A stretch of DNA of 35,220 nucleotides from Trichosphaerium sp. ATCC 40318 (lineage: Eukaryota > Discosea > Flabellinia > Trichosidae): contig JALMLS010000087.1 of NCBI GenBank assembly GCA_038496445.1, positions 1-35,220 on the forward strand, written 5' to 3'. Of this stretch, positions 1-10,083 are shown one piece after another; position 1 is the first letter of the stretch, and every line of letters starts with the position of its first letter. A program made the translations under genes and the position numbers. The notes below the pieces were generated by a model. It was not told the origin of the DNA and searched no databases. It saw only the letters and a list, made by a program, of their open reading frames with translations.

Positions 1-177
1 TATAGTATGCCATAGGAACTATTTAAAAAGCCCCTTTAGGGGGTTTGGGGGCAAAGCCTAGCGACTGAGCGCCATAACTCAGTTGTCTCCCTTTGTGGTG
101 AACAGTATCACTTCGACTTTTTTTTCCACATTTTCGGAAAACCAAAAAACACGTGTTTTACAAGTTTTTTTCTGTAC
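1..177. other. Spacer at window edge
   Basis: No supported gene. Positions 29-50 hold a small C-rich/G-rich foldback (a run of C, then TTTA, then a run of G). The remainder is the 3' flank of the minus-strand gene that ends at 178 and includes a CACGTG at 150. Confidence 0.5.
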
Positions 178-530
178 TCAAAGGGCGGTTTCATCGTGCC
201 TATCTAAAATTAACTAAAGTGTTTTTTTTCATTTTCTATTTTTTCGTCTTTATTTTACCTGTTAGATTAGCGCCATCACGTGGAATAACAATTGAAGCGT
301 TAAAATCATCAAAAGCTACTTTAGAACCATATCCAAAGAAATACGGAACTGCTTTGTGTTCCGTAGATGTGCCTATACATATAAGTCCTCGGACTTTGTC
401 GGTCGTCGTTCTAAACGAGAAAAACGGTTGTTTTTAGAAGTTTATTGTGCTTACCATTTACCGACAATACTAAATTACCATTATGTACTCCGAAAATAAC
501 AATAAGAAAGAACACCAGCCGAAGCATCAT
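178..530 (-). CDS. Small secreted protein, unknown function (3 exons)
   Basis: Three exons on the minus strand (530-455, 372-259, 203-178) join in phase to a 71-residue protein. It begins with two methionines followed by a hydrophobic signal peptide (LVFFLIVIFGV). The mature part contains YFFGYGSKVAFDDF and ends ...RHDETAL before a TGA stop. Introns start GTAAGC and GTAAAA and end TATAG and TTTTAG. The plus-strand frame over the same bases is open but low in complexity, and I treat it as a shadow. I do not recognise a family. The start is chosen because the signal peptide begins there. The acceptor of exon 2 is the least certain junction. The product is probably secreted or surface-exposed. 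Confidence 0.45.
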
Positions 531-678
531 TATTAACGGAGACAGGTGATTGAGTTTGTATTGACAAAGTTAGAAAAGTGAAAGTGTCAACATTTTTCTT
601 TATCAGACTACGGATTTTTATAGCCGGCTTAACCTCTAATCACGTGCCAACAGCTTCCTTGATGTTGTTGTTGCCAAG

Positions 679-1040
679 ACAAGATTCATGCTGAAGAGCA
701 TTCTTTTACCTTTTACGTCCAATGGTACTGCCAAAGTAAGTCTCAGAGGTGTTTTAGTCCTTAAACTGTTTGTTTTTTGAGTGCTTCTTTCTTAGGTCGA
801 CATGGCCATCTAACAAATAATGGGCCGCATCCATTTCCGAGTCAGACAGAGTTATTCGGACAAGGACAATTATTGCTTGGAGATGTTACATTCGTAGAAG
901 AAACCATGGAGTTGAAATACAATATTTACCAATTGCTAAACGGTCTCTTGGCTACTTCAGATTATGTCGTTGCTAGAATCGTTATTGAAGATGGTGAGAT
1001 CAAGTACAAACATGCTGATATTTACTTTGATTTCTTGTAA
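679..1040 (+). CDS. Unidentified protein, C-terminal exons
   Basis: An open frame from about 770 to a TAA at 1040 reads as ordinary protein, with HGHLTNNGPHPFPSQTELFG near its start and EDGEIKYKHADIYFDFL at its end. It can be joined across a GTAAGT...TTCTTAG intron (736-774) to an upstream stretch that encodes HAEEHSFTFYVQWYCQ in the matching phase. The true start lies further upstream and was not found; an in-frame stop just before 670 implies another intron. I do not recognise the family. A minus-strand frame (957-1238) overlaps its 3' end and could instead be real, so the strand call is moderate. Confidence 0.35.
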
Positions 1041-1248
1041 AGGAATAAAACACTTCCCGATATTCCCAGTTCTTTGTTCAAATACACTAAATTGTTTTGA
1101 AGACTTTTTGGATATCAAAACAAAATAATCAATTCTATAGCTGTAGTTTACATGAGTTTTATTGAGTAAGACACCAAAAGTAGCTTGTAATGTTTCTTTG
1201 GTTGTTGTATCTAAAAACAACTTAAACGCCTTATGCATAGCGGCTTAA

Positions 1249-1612
1249 TTAACTTTCATTACTACAAACAAGTCAGGATTGTTATCATAATATCAAAGGA
1301 AGCTTCTTAAATGGTACCTAAAGTCGCTAATAGTATTGCTATCTCTTAAACTTTTTCCAACACTATCCATGTATTCACCAACACGTGTTTTATGTAAAAA
1401 TATAGAGTTGATAGTAATAGCTGCAAACAAAGTCAGAAAACAGTCACAAACTAAAAACATGTGATAATTTCACGTACCTGAACCAACCAACAGAAACATG
1501 GAAACAAGTACAAACCGTGTGAACCTGTTAATATTGTCTGTTTCATTCAAGTTTTGAGATAGACTGACTTTGAGCAAAAAAATCCAGTTTCTGCCCACTT
1601 GTGCTTAGGAAC
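1249..1612 (-). CDS. Possible membrane-protein C-terminus (3 exons)
   Basis: Minus-strand exons at about 1612-1478 and 1420-1318, plus a tiny last exon ending with TAA at 1249, join in phase through introns with donors GTACGTG and GTACC and acceptors TTGCAG and TTGTAG. The product contains NWIFLLKVSLSQNLNETDN, then a hydrophobic segment (FVLVSMFLLVGS), then a polar tail (EYMDSVGKSLRDSNTISDF). This suggests one membrane span followed by a tail of about 35 residues. Exons further upstream (1630-2000) have open frames on both strands that I could not join consistently. A plus-strand frame at 1580-1741 also looks protein-like, so strand and extent remain uncertain. Confidence 0.3.
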
Positions 1613-2053
1613 GTTAGATCCCTATCGTCCATTGGCTCCTACAAACAACACTACACAGATTGGAGAACCTATCTCTTGGCTTGACCGCTTGGTCACGAGG
1701 CCTGAGATCCTTGTTTTATTCAAAGACCTAGACACACAATAAAACTACAATCGAAAACCAAAAACTGTCCGAGTACATCATAGTCATTGCGTATTGCCTC
1801 TAGCCGTTGCTTACTCCTCTAGATTGTTGACTTGTACTTTAAGTCGCCAACCTCCCTTAGTGTCAAACGTCCGCAAAACCAGGTTTGTACAGCCATTACT
1901 TTTCACGTCATTCCTATCCTTTGGATTGCTTCACCTTAAAATGCAGTACTTTTATTAGTGACAAATCGTGTACAGTATCCTTCAGTTTAGAACAATGAAA
2001 TTGAACTGAACGGGAAGGAACTTGTTATTATTAATTACTAAATAACCTCAATG
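1613..2053. other. Unresolved coding-like stretch
   Basis: Short frames that look coding occur on both strands. On plus, 1580-1741 contains PYRPLAPTNNTTQIGEP and ends at TAA. On minus, 1985-1830 contains NLVLRTFDTKGGWRLKVQV. I found no consistent splice path for either. This may be the 5' part of the minus-strand gene ending at 1249, or a decayed gene. Confidence 0.3.
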
Positions 2054-3212
2054 TTAACGATGTAGCAGTGCTATTCGTTCTTCATTTAATGACGCCACTG
2101 CCTTTGCTGACCGTTTACTAAACACAAGTTAAGTGAGTATTCTTTTTTTTCTTTCAATTCACCTTGATACACACGGAGCTATAAAACCTGGGTGGAATGT
2201 TGGAAGAGTGATGCTTGATTGAACTGTTCTATATGGTGTTTGAGTGCCTACAATTCTTGTAAGCCAAATATAATAAACAATAAATGATTGAAGAGAACAT
2301 AAGTGCCTGTTGTTTTATCAATTGCTATTGACATTCGTGGGGTTTCAGCAAAACTGTTGATACCAACATTTGTAGTATCATCAAGCCTTAACAGCAAGAT
2401 AGTACCCACAATTGGAGAACCCAAAGTATTAATCGAATCAATAACGCATGCTCCTGGAACAAAAAAAGCTGATGTATCAACAGAATGAATTTCAGAACTC
2501 CCAAATCTTTGAGCAACAGACAACATTGTTGTTTCGCTATCAACTACCACTGTAACAGAAACAGTAAGTCATATTAAGCAAGAAAAAAAGAAGAAAAAAT
2601 TGATGGTTATCAACGTACTTCCAATAAAACCAGAAGGTCTTACTGGTGATATTACGCACGAGTATATTGGAGATACACAATTATTCGTATTTGTTATGTC
2701 AAGTTTGTATGTTGCCACTGTGGATGACGGAGGAAGTAAAACAATGAATGTTGTATCATCAATAAATTGACCGGCAATAGCAAACTCTGGGAAGTCGCCA
2801 GTACATATTAATGTGTTGTCAATTGATTTAACTATTACTTTAAATCTTCCACTAGTTTCTATCATTGTCAAAAGAATCATCGAGCCATCAAATGAAGGTA
2901 CTAAAAAAGCATCATCAGCCTGTAAAACAGCATACTTGGTTTTACATCTGTGGCTCACTTATGGCTGGAAATTGTTCTGATTGAAGCGTAAACGTAGCAG
3001 TGACGCCCAGAGAAGTAGGTTCTGCAAATAGTTAAGTACGAAACAAGGGTAAATATTTTACCATTATTAAACTCTAAGTCTGTATAAAATACTTCAACAT
3101 TTTCAGGATCAGTTAGTGATGAAGCCACACCATAAATATACCCAGGAGAGATTTGGCGACAAGAAATAGATATAATTAAGGCCAATAACGCCAGTATGGA
3201 TGTAAAATGCAT
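2054..3212 (-). CDS. Secreted protein of unknown function, copy A (intact)
   Basis: Six exons on the minus strand give an intact secreted protein of roughly 290 residues. It starts with a signal peptide (LALLALIISISC) and contains PGYIYGVASSL, SFDGSMILLTMIE, NCVSPIYSC, FFVPGACVID and RLDDTTNVGIN. It ends KAVASLNEERIALLHR and stops with TAA at 2054. Introns are short; the second starts GTGAGCC and ends TTTTTTAG, and the fourth has a GC donor (GCACTT) where copy B has GT. Several paired cysteines fit an extracellular protein. It is the paralogue of 17984-19157, in inverted orientation, with exons, introns and part of the promoter alignable. I do not recognise a domain. Intactness here against a nonsense codon in copy B suggests that copy A is the working gene. 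Confidence 0.6.
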
Positions 3213-3350
3213 GTGATCTCAAGAGACGTTGTGATGTTTAGTGTACCAATAGTTTTTGGCTTAAGTGATAAAAGGCACTTGATATCACGGAAGCAGATCA
3301 TCATGAACAAACATTATGGCATTATATTCATTGTGTCAATCCTGTCTTGG
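3213..3350 (-). other. Promoter region of copy A, with empty transposon target TTAA
   Basis: Read on the minus strand this matches the DNA on both sides of the transposon upstream of copy B. ATCTGCTTC-GTGA-ATCAAGTGC lies before, and TTAAGC with following similarity lies after, a TTAA at 3261-3264. It is therefore the uninterrupted (empty) version of the insertion site at 14059/17893. Similarity fades beyond about 3345. Confidence 0.75.
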
Positions 3351-4021
3351 CCTTCTTTTGTAGTTTATTATGTTGATTAGTTTGTAGTAAAATACTACAA
3401 TCACGGTTATCCACGAACTCTTTTCTATCACACTTGTTCTTCTTGCTCCATTTGAAACGTAAGCAGTGCTCTTTGTAGTGCAAAAATAGTGATAACTCCG
3501 CACCTCAGTCATGTGCGGATCATTTGACGAAATGTACGCTTTTCAAAATTGGATCTTTCGAGAAACAGCTGTACCATCACGACCGCAATATATCCGTAAC
3601 ACTCTCAGTTATTTCTAACCAATTGAAGTCTGTAATTGTATTCATATCAGTCATGAGTGAATATGTGGAAAATTTCAAGCTTTTACAAAACAATTACAAG
3701 TAGTGATCATGCTTTCTTGTTTTGTTATTCAATTATCATTTGCTACACGATTCTTTTTAAGTGTATAATAAATCCCCTCGTATGGATGATAGAGCCATCA
3801 AGACTCTTCACCTCCAATATGCACCTTCTTTGTGTTGACTATGTCCAATCTAACGTATCAAGGTGACTCTACAACCTGGCACATGAGTCTGGTGGATCTT
3901 GAGGCCGAATGAATGCTTGTATCTTTAGTGCTTTAATACCACAGAACTACGTTGACAATAGCCTGAATTTCACATATTGGAAACACTCTATTTTTTGTAG
4001 AGCAACAGCCATACACTACTC
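3351..4021. other. Spacer with weak exon-like fragments
   Basis: No gene that I can support. A 35-codon frame from ATG 3514 (MCGSFDEMYAFQNWIF..., TAA near 3619) follows a possible GTAAGC...CAG intron. A short frame from ATG 3653 (MSEYVENFKLLQNNYK) looks coding but cannot be extended. They may be leftovers of a small gene between copy A and the esterase. Confidence 0.25.
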
Positions 4022-6467
4022 ATGTTAAAAAGCTTGTTGGCTATCCTCTTTTTGAACTTTTTAGTAACAATCACGTGCCTGAATTATTTTGGATCATCTC
4101 CGCCTGTAGTTCAAACAAAGAACGGACCTGTTCAAGGATATTACAGTACTTTCTACGCCATATTATTGGTAAGATACTAAATCGGTTTAGATACAACTGA
4201 GGCGCTACCGTTTACTTACTTCCACGGTGAGAGCGTCATTCTCGTAACATTACGTCTTTTTCTTACGATTGTTTCACTAGGTATACCATACGCAACGCCT
4301 CCTATTGGAGATAAGCGTTTTCAGGCTCCACAACCTGTAGACGATTGGAATAAAATCATTGACGCCAAAGAGTACATTCATTGAGAACAAAATCGAAAAA
4401 CTTTTCTCTGAGTTTTTTGTTATGTAGTTTCAAGGAGGCTTGTGTTCAAGGTGGTAGTATGTATACTTTGGATCAAACTTCAGAAGATTGTCTATACCTT
4501 AATGTATTCACTCCTATGCCAATGCACTCAGAAACGCCAGTTTTACTATTCAGTGCGTGAAGTGAAGTGACTTGTCTAGAGTGTATTGACCTTAATAGTT
4601 TATGGTGGTTCTTTTCTGTATGGAGGCACGTCTTTGTACCCTGGTGGACAACTCGCTGCTCAAACAGATTCCATTGTAGTCACCATATCGTATGTTGAAA
4701 AAAAACTTCGAAAAAAATAATATCACGTGACCGAAAAGTCAATTTCTTTTTGTAGATATCGACTTGATGTTTTCGGATTTTATTACAATGAAGATAACAA
4801 ACAACACGAAAACGTTGGATTACAAGATCAAGCGTTAGCTATTAAATGGGTCTACGAAAATATACACGCGTTTGGTGGTAATCCGAGTACCTTGACAGTA
4901 TTTGGTGAATCAGCAGGTGGTATGAGCACGTTGCTACAGAGTATCCTACCACCTACAATTCAAACAGTACCTATACGGTGAGCACCCTTTTTTGAAAATT
5001 CGAACTCTTCACAAGAGTTGCAATACTTCATTTATTACAACCAACAATATCACTCATATTTGAAATCATCCGATAGTCAAATCCTACAGTTCCTGACTTT
5101 CCCACGATAATTACATCTATTATACCTCCATCTGGAGCTATTGTAGGTTGTTGAGTGGGTGCTTCAGTACTAGGTGATGCAGTAGCAAAGGAGCGATTGT
5201 TGTTGACACATTCTACACTGACCATCTATCATTTTATCATTACAATGTTACTTTTGTTCTGACTGTTCTACCACGTGTACTTTATCAATCGTTCTTTTTG
5301 TACTAATAATTGTTTGAGGGCATTAATCGCTGAGAGTCCTGGGCCATGGAGACTTCCCTCAAAAGAAACTAGTATGAAGATTACAGAGAGTGTATTACAA
5401 CTTTTTGATTGCTCTAATACTGAGTACAGTCAACGTTTACATTGTTAAATAATTGATGATTTCTCAGATGCCTGAAAAAAGTACCAGCAAAAACACTAAT
5501 GACTGAAACACAGAAATCTGGCGTATGAGCATGTTTACTAGTGTATGGTTTTCTTGACTGCTAATAGTTATCATACTACCCCACTGTTGGTGGAACCACT
5601 ATCACCGCTCAACCATTGTCTTTGCTCCAAGATGGTTTATATAGGAAGTACCCTATGATAATCGGCACTCAAGAATATGAAGGAAACATATTTATGTTTC
5701 AAAACAGCGGAAAGACACCAGCAGAAGGTATGACCGACTTTGCTGCTGTTACTATACATTTTAGTAACACCTCTAACGTATTTAGGTATTGATGAAGCAA
5801 TGTATAACAAGATAGTCGCTGAATCTTTCGCTGGATATTCTTCTGACTTTATTGAGCTTGTTAAGTCATGGTTTGTGATGTTTGTATTTATAAGTTTGTT
5901 CACGTGATGTTTTTTTTAACAGGTATGTGCCGTATACTAAGGCGAGAGGATATTGGGAGGGCGCTTCTAAGATTTTTGGAGATTCTGGTATTGCGTGCGG
6001 TGTACACTTAGCTTCTCCATTTATTGGAAAATTTCAGCCAGATTCTTACTTTAGATATCATTTTACAAAGTTCCCTGAAGGACCAAACTCCTTCCTTAAT
6101 GCTACGCATGCTTCAGAGTGTAAGTACATGATCTCTTTAAACTTCTAGTATACTTACAAATAAAACAACAGTAGCATACATATTCCAGCACCAAAGTCTG
6201 TTCTTCAATGGAACTTTTTCTCAAGATGACGTCTACGTTTCACACTCAATGGCAGCGTATGATTTTTAACTTCAGTCACATCTTTTAATAATTTATTGCA
6301 GATATTGGAAGTCTATGGCCGTTTTAGGAGTTCCAGGAGCCCCATGGAAGAGCTTTTTTTCTGATTCTGATGTTCTTGAGTTCAATGTACCTCTTGAAAT
6401 GAAAACTCTCGATGACAATACTTGGTCATACTGTAATAACTGGCAAGACATATTAACCAAGTTATAG
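4022..6467 (+). CDS. Secreted type-B carboxylesterase / cholinesterase-like hydrolase (13 exons)
   Basis: Exons 4022-4145, 4191-4226, 4281-4371, 4428-4552, 4599-4689, 4756-4977, 5319-5423, 5468-5522, 5568-5727, 5786-5870, 5923-6119, 6172-6256 and 6302-6467 total 1542 nt, giving 513 residues, a usual length for the family. After a signal peptide (LLAILFLNFLVTITC) come the classic FHGIPYATPPIG, SEDCLYLNVFTP, the oxyanion segment IYGGSF, NVGLQDQALAIKWV and the nucleophile motif FGESAGG. Then come GTQEYEGNIF with the catalytic acid and HASELAYIF with the catalytic His. The alpha/beta-hydrolase triad therefore looks complete and the enzyme should cleave carboxylic esters, with an unknown substrate. 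Paired cysteines (EACVQG...SEDCL) fit secretion. Intron 6 is 341 nt, far longer than the others, and contains an antisense ORF. Introns 5, 6 and 10 carry CACGTG. Confidence 0.92.
5028..5225 (-). CDS. Antisense ORF inside esterase intron 6 (possible gene fragment)
   Basis: A 65-codon minus-strand ORF lies wholly within the unusually long sixth esterase intron (4978-5318). It encodes an acidic/polar start, a Ser/Thr/Pro-rich linker (SPSTEAPTQQPTIAPDGG), then IIDVIIVGKSGTVGFDY and a stop. The composition looks like real protein: a linker joined to the start of an extracellular domain. No matching exon lies upstream before the esterase exon, so it is either a tiny nested gene or a fragment of another gene that moved into the intron. 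I do not recognise the domain. Confidence 0.3.
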   Translation of the reverse strand: MVSVECVNNNRSFATASPSTEAPTQQPTIAPDGGIIDVIIVGKSGTVGFDYRMISNMSDIVGCNK

Positions 6468-6780
6468 TAATAAATACTTCTCCAAGCCACCAAATTTTTT
6501 CATTTCAAAATACACGTGATATTTTACAAGGCCTTTTTCTTCCAACACTGATCTTGCACCAAAACTGAAATGGCCTATTTTTTGCTACTGTTTACAATGT
6601 GACCTGCCATGTACCATGTGTATACTGTTTACATCACAATCACCACGCTCAATTAGTGTTACAGTAGATGATGTACCATGCATGAAAGATCCATGTAGAC
6701 AAGCTTCAGATACACACGCATTGACTAGGCCACAATAAGATATTCAATGATGATTATTTCTTCTGCATAGTTTAAGAATG
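6468..6780. other. Intergenic spacer between convergent genes
   Basis: 3' flanks of the convergent esterase and F-box/LRR genes. It contains one ACACGTGAT (6512). No other feature seen. Confidence 0.5.
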
Positions 6781-7731
6781 TTATTTGTGTATCTCTTTGT
6801 GTTGCTTATTGGCTTCCAAGTCCGATTTTGTAGCAACTAACATTTCAATTTTTTCTTTTGAAATCTGTTTACAACCACTTAGAATAACAAGGCGTTTAAG
6901 TGATTTCAAGTGCTCAAAACATTCATTGGTGATCATATCATTAGACATAAGGTAAAGAATTTCAAGGTTGACCAAGTACTTTAATCCTAAGTCTGTAATC
7001 CCATTACACCCACAAACACCAAGCTGCTTCAGGTTGACCAAGTTCTTCAAACATGAGTCTGTTATATTCGGACACCTAATCAAGGAAAGGGTATTCACAT
7101 TTATCAACGATGAGAATCCATCATCAGTCGTCATCTTAGCTTTATCAATAAAGAGCGTGTGGACATTACATAGATACTTCAACCATGAGTCTTGAGGATT
7201 GGAGAGGATAAGTTTATGAACTTCTTTTAGTGCCTTTATTCCTTCAACAGTAATATTCTTGCAATGTCTAATATCGATTGTATGTACACCTTTGAGTGCC
7301 TTTAAAGATACATCTGTGATGGACGTTTCACTCAAGTATATTGTATGAATGGAGCAGTGACTAAAATGTTGTCCTTTGTTTACTAGTCCAACAATATCTG
7401 CATCTGTCAATATGGCACCATTTAAATAAATGGTTCGAACACCACAAAGATAATTCAAGTCGTTCCCTTCTAGTTCTAGATACTCACAAACAATTTTAGT
7501 GTTTTTGAGCAAAGGACTTTCAAAGAGAACACGACAATCTGTTGAATCATGTAATTTGATGATATTAAAGCCAAGATTGTTACGTATGATGTCTCTGAAT
7601 ACACTAGATACTCTACAAGCTCTAATACGCTGTTTCCTGTTTAAAAAACTCAAAATATGAGTAATCGTCTCTGGTGGCATACTTTGAAGACGTGTAACTC
7701 GATTCATAGCTTCTTCTTGCTTGATCGACAT
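6781..7731 (-). CDS. F-box / leucine-rich-repeat protein
   Basis: A single uninterrupted frame of 316 residues. An F-box lies near the N-terminus (about residues 17-50: MPPETITHILSFLNRKQRI, then RACRVSSVFRDII). It is followed by about eight LRRs of the cysteine-containing/AMN1 style, for example LVNLKQLGVCGCNGITDLG and LVNLEILYLMSNDMI. Proteins of this layout usually act as substrate receptors in SCF ubiquitin ligases: the F-box binds Skp1 and the LRRs pick the target. The target is unknown. The gene has no intron although most neighbours have many, which may point to retroposition or to transfer from a virus or bacterium; I cannot decide between these. The first ATG is used, and an alternative start lies eight codons later. 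Confidence 0.85.
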   Translation of the reverse strand: MSIKQEEAMNRVTRLQSMPPETITHILSFLNRKQRIRACRVSSVFRDIIRNNLGFNIIKLHDSTDCRVLFESPLLKNTKIVCEYLELEGNDLNYLCGVRTIYLNGAILTDADIVGLVNKGQHFSHCSIHTIYLSETSITDVSLKALKGVHTIDIRHCKNITVEGIKALKEVHKLILSNPQDSWLKYLCNVHTLFIDKAKMTTDDGFSSLINVNTLSLIRCPNITDSCLKNLVNLKQLGVCGCNGITDLGLKYLVNLEILYLMSNDMITNECFEHLKSLKRLVILSGCKQISKEKIEMLVATKSDLEANKQHKEIHK

Positions 7732-8045
7732 TATTTGATGAGTGTAATGGTCAAACTTGTTAAAAACTCACTGTAGCTTAACCAAACTCCTGACTTGTAT
7801 ATTTGCTCCCAGCCTCCTACAAAGAGTTATCACGTGATTTGGGTCAGAACGTTAGTTGATAAGAAATGTGTAAAACTAGCTTTGTCACGTGATATTGGTA
7901 AAGGGAATTTGTACTTGTCAAGTAGCTTGACAGCGAGTTCTTCGCTGAGAGTATAATATAAATCAATTATTACCAAACAGTGTGTTGAGATGAGCTGTTA
8001 ACACTGATGATTTGCCTAAAAACATCACAGCAGAAAGGATAGATT

Positions 8046-8138
8046 AACGCCCTTCCGTTATGAATACAAGCAATATTCATATTCATTGTCCCGTAAGCCA
8101 TATTCATTAATATTCATTCATGAATATTCATGGGCGTT
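8046..8138. repeat. Inverted-repeat segment rich in ATTCAT
   Basis: AACGCCC at 8046-8052 is matched by GGGCGTT at 8132-8138. Between them ATTCAT/ATGAAT is repeated about seven times, so the segment can fold on itself. Its heptamer resembles the inner part of the transposon terminus, but the orientation is reversed. Confidence 0.45.
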
Positions 8139-8337
8139 TGGTGAGTCAGGATGTTGAGGAGCTTTGGTTTGTAGCACCTAGCAATGTTCCTAATGGATAG
8201 ATTCAACAAGTTGCATTTGAAGAAAACCGAATCGGAATAGTCAACAGAACACCAAAACCCACAAATCCAGTCAAAATCAGCCATCAAATTGCACAATTTT
8301 CTGCCACTGTGTGCATGAATAAGTTCCAAATACATGA

Positions 8338-8541
8338 AAATAGCTAGTACAAGGTTTGTGGTTTTTCCAAATGAGCGTTATCCATATTTGAGTAATTACG
8401 AAACAGTATCTAAAAAAAGAAGTTCTCGTTTCGTTGCACGCTTTTAGATACAAAACTTGTTCAATGTGGTTTCCACGTGTGTAAATAGCTATCACAGGCC
8501 TTTGGGAGCGTTTTGAAATGTGCATTATCCATATTTGAGTA
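8338..8541 (+). repeat. Diverged direct repeat, about 57 bp, period about 146 bp
   Basis: 8338-8394 and 8483-8541 share AAATAGCTA near the start and an almost identical 26-mer at the end (8369-8394 against 8516-8541; core TTATCCATATTTGAGTA with two changes). The middle parts are diverged. Confidence 0.55.
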
Positions 8542-8680
8542 TTTAAAATAGAATTTTCAGTGAACTAACCTTCTAGAAGCTTCTATTAATACCACAATTT
8601 ATTTTTGTGCAGTTTTTATGGGTATAAAAAGAAACGAAAATATTCTCGATATCAGATGGAAGTAGTTCTCCACAGCTAGT

Positions 8681-8699
8681 TTCGGTTTGACTAACCGAA
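8681..8699. repeat. Perfect 7-bp hairpin
   Basis: TTCGGTT, loop TGACT, AACCGAA. It has no T-tract or gene context that would show a role. Confidence 0.5.
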
Positions 8700-9091
8700 G
8701 CGACTCACATAAACCCCTCTTAAACCTTTCGTAGTGGCTGACGAAAGTAGACACATAATGGTCGGTCTATAAAACCAATAAAAAATCCAAAAAAAAAAAA
8801 AAAAAGTAACAAATCTATTAGCGGCTTCCGTGATCTTAACGTATCGGTGAACATAGAACTTACTTGGTACCCAAAAAAAAAAAAAAATTCTCAAAAACCA
8901 GCGGCCTTACCTAGGAAGTGCATCTGAATGAAAACAAATAAAAATACCGTGTCCTCACCTAGGGAGGATACTTTTGTTTTTGTTACATAGAAAACGTATC
9001 TCTAAGTACTTGGATATTAAGCAGCTCTATACAATTAAAGCAGTAGCTACAAAGGGGTATTGGTGTTGTCTGGTCATGTAAGGTACTTCAC

Positions 9092-9635
9092 ATGAGCATA
9101 ATGTGCAACTCTACCACAGCCATAGAAGCTCTTATAGCTACTAAACAACTTAAAACCACTATACCAAGTACAATGATGCATTTGGCTTGCATCAAGGGCA
9201 AACACAATCACTTGGAAATTCTTCTTAAAAACAAATTCGAAACAAGTGTTACTATGGAAGACGGTCAAACACCACTTCACTGCGCGTCGCCATGGACACT
9301 CGAAATCAATTGAATTGCTTTTTGATCAAATTAACAATGACTTAGTTCTTGTTTGCCGGTACTTAACTTCCTTTTGTGCTCGACTGTTAACTCTTTAATG
9401 AGTTTTAAAGGGACTCTAGATAAACCTCTACATACGTTAGAAGAGCAAACTAGATGATGAGGCTATCATTAACGTACTCTAGAAACTTGACAACGAAGCG
9501 AATAAGTCAATTCTGGTTCCGAACGATAAAGGAAAAATACCATTCTTGGATAAGCCCGACAGTATAAAAGCTTTGGAGCTAGCCATACAACCAATACCTA
9601 ACAATAAGCCTTGCCTAGAGATTCAACTTGCTCAG
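9092..9635 (+). pseudogene. Ankyrin-repeat protein, decayed
   Basis: A plus-strand frame gives ankyrin-like repeats: TMMHLACIKGKHNHLEILL, then DGQTPLHCA. The frame then shifts by one at about 9290, after which RHGHSKSIELLFDQIN continues the repeat in another frame. A GTACTT...AAAG intron (about 9359-9410) leads to LDKPLHTLEEQ, then a further frame shift, an in-frame TAG near 9479 and a closing part NDKGKIPFLDKPDSIKALELAIQP. At least three lesions break the gene. Ankyrin repeats are protein-binding modules, and the intact ancestor's role is unknown. A second intron donor (GTACC) follows the last frame, so more exons may once have existed. Confidence 0.65.
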
Positions 9636-10083
9636 GTACCTTTAAAATGAGCAAAAACTATGAAGTCGAAACGTTCTAAACCAATGCTTGCATAGACATT
9701 CACTTGGAAGTTGGTGTTTACAACGTTAGTAATCACGTGCTTTTCATTCATTTTTTGACAGTATAAAAGGTATTTTATGGCGTTTGATAAGTGAGAGATA
9801 GTTGTTTAAGTACAGTAGTATCGTAAAACAACATCAGCAAGTAGCAGTTCTATACAATGGCACATTATGATGCAAAAAGTTTTTGTGTTGCTGATTGAAT
9901 TCTTCAATTTATATATGTAATTTGTTGTATATGTACAAGAGATAACTCCAATTTAATAAATGGGAAGGGTCTCTGGGTATGTGATCCAGGGATTGAAGCT
10001 GAGTGAGACATATTCTGCCTCCAATCTGGTATTGTAGATCAACAAGAACACATGAATCTTATGAGAAATGATTTCTATCTAAG
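9636..10083. other. Spacer with TATA-like box and broken micro-ORF
   Basis: TATAAAAGG at 9762 lies 95 nt before an ATG (9857) that opens MAHYDAKSFCVAD and then a TGA. The same frame continues past the TGA with a Cys-rich stretch (FIYVICCICTR) and GLWVCDPGIEAE before the next stop at about 10003. It may be a small decayed gene. CACGTG occurs at 9734, just upstream of the TATA-like box. Confidence 0.3.
9762..9770 (+). promoter_or_regulatory. TATA-like box
   Basis: TATAAAAGG, with CACGTG 28 bases upstream (9734) and an ATG 95 bases downstream. It is called from the motif and its context only. Confidence 0.3.

Larger units (their letters stand above)
7732..9091. other. Long noncoding spacer with small repeats
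   Basis: No convincing gene. It holds two TCACGTGA sites (7830, 7885), an ATTCAT-rich stretch bounded by an inverted heptamer (8046-8138), a diverged direct repeat (8338-8541), a perfect hairpin (8681-8699) and two A-tracts (8790-8806, 8873-8886). Short frames here are A/T-run artefacts. Confidence 0.55.

Noticed and set aside
957-1238. Minus-strand ORF of 93 codons starting MHKAFKLFLDTTT
   Set aside because: It overlaps the plus-strand exon ending at 1040, and its last third is the mirror of that exon. It cannot be joined in phase to the minus-strand exons at 1249-1612. It remains a possible alternative.
8790-8886. A-tracts as poly(A) tails of retroposed genes
   Set aside because: No intron-lacking gene copy or target duplication is next to them. 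Similar homopolymer runs occur throughout the window.
9857-10003. TGA read as an amino acid (selenocysteine or recoding) in MAHYDAKSFCVAD and in copy B
   Set aside because: TGA serves as the terminal stop of two other genes here (ending at 178 and 10084), no selenocysteine-type RNA structure was seen, and copy A has ordinary codons at the copy B position. Decay is the simpler reading.
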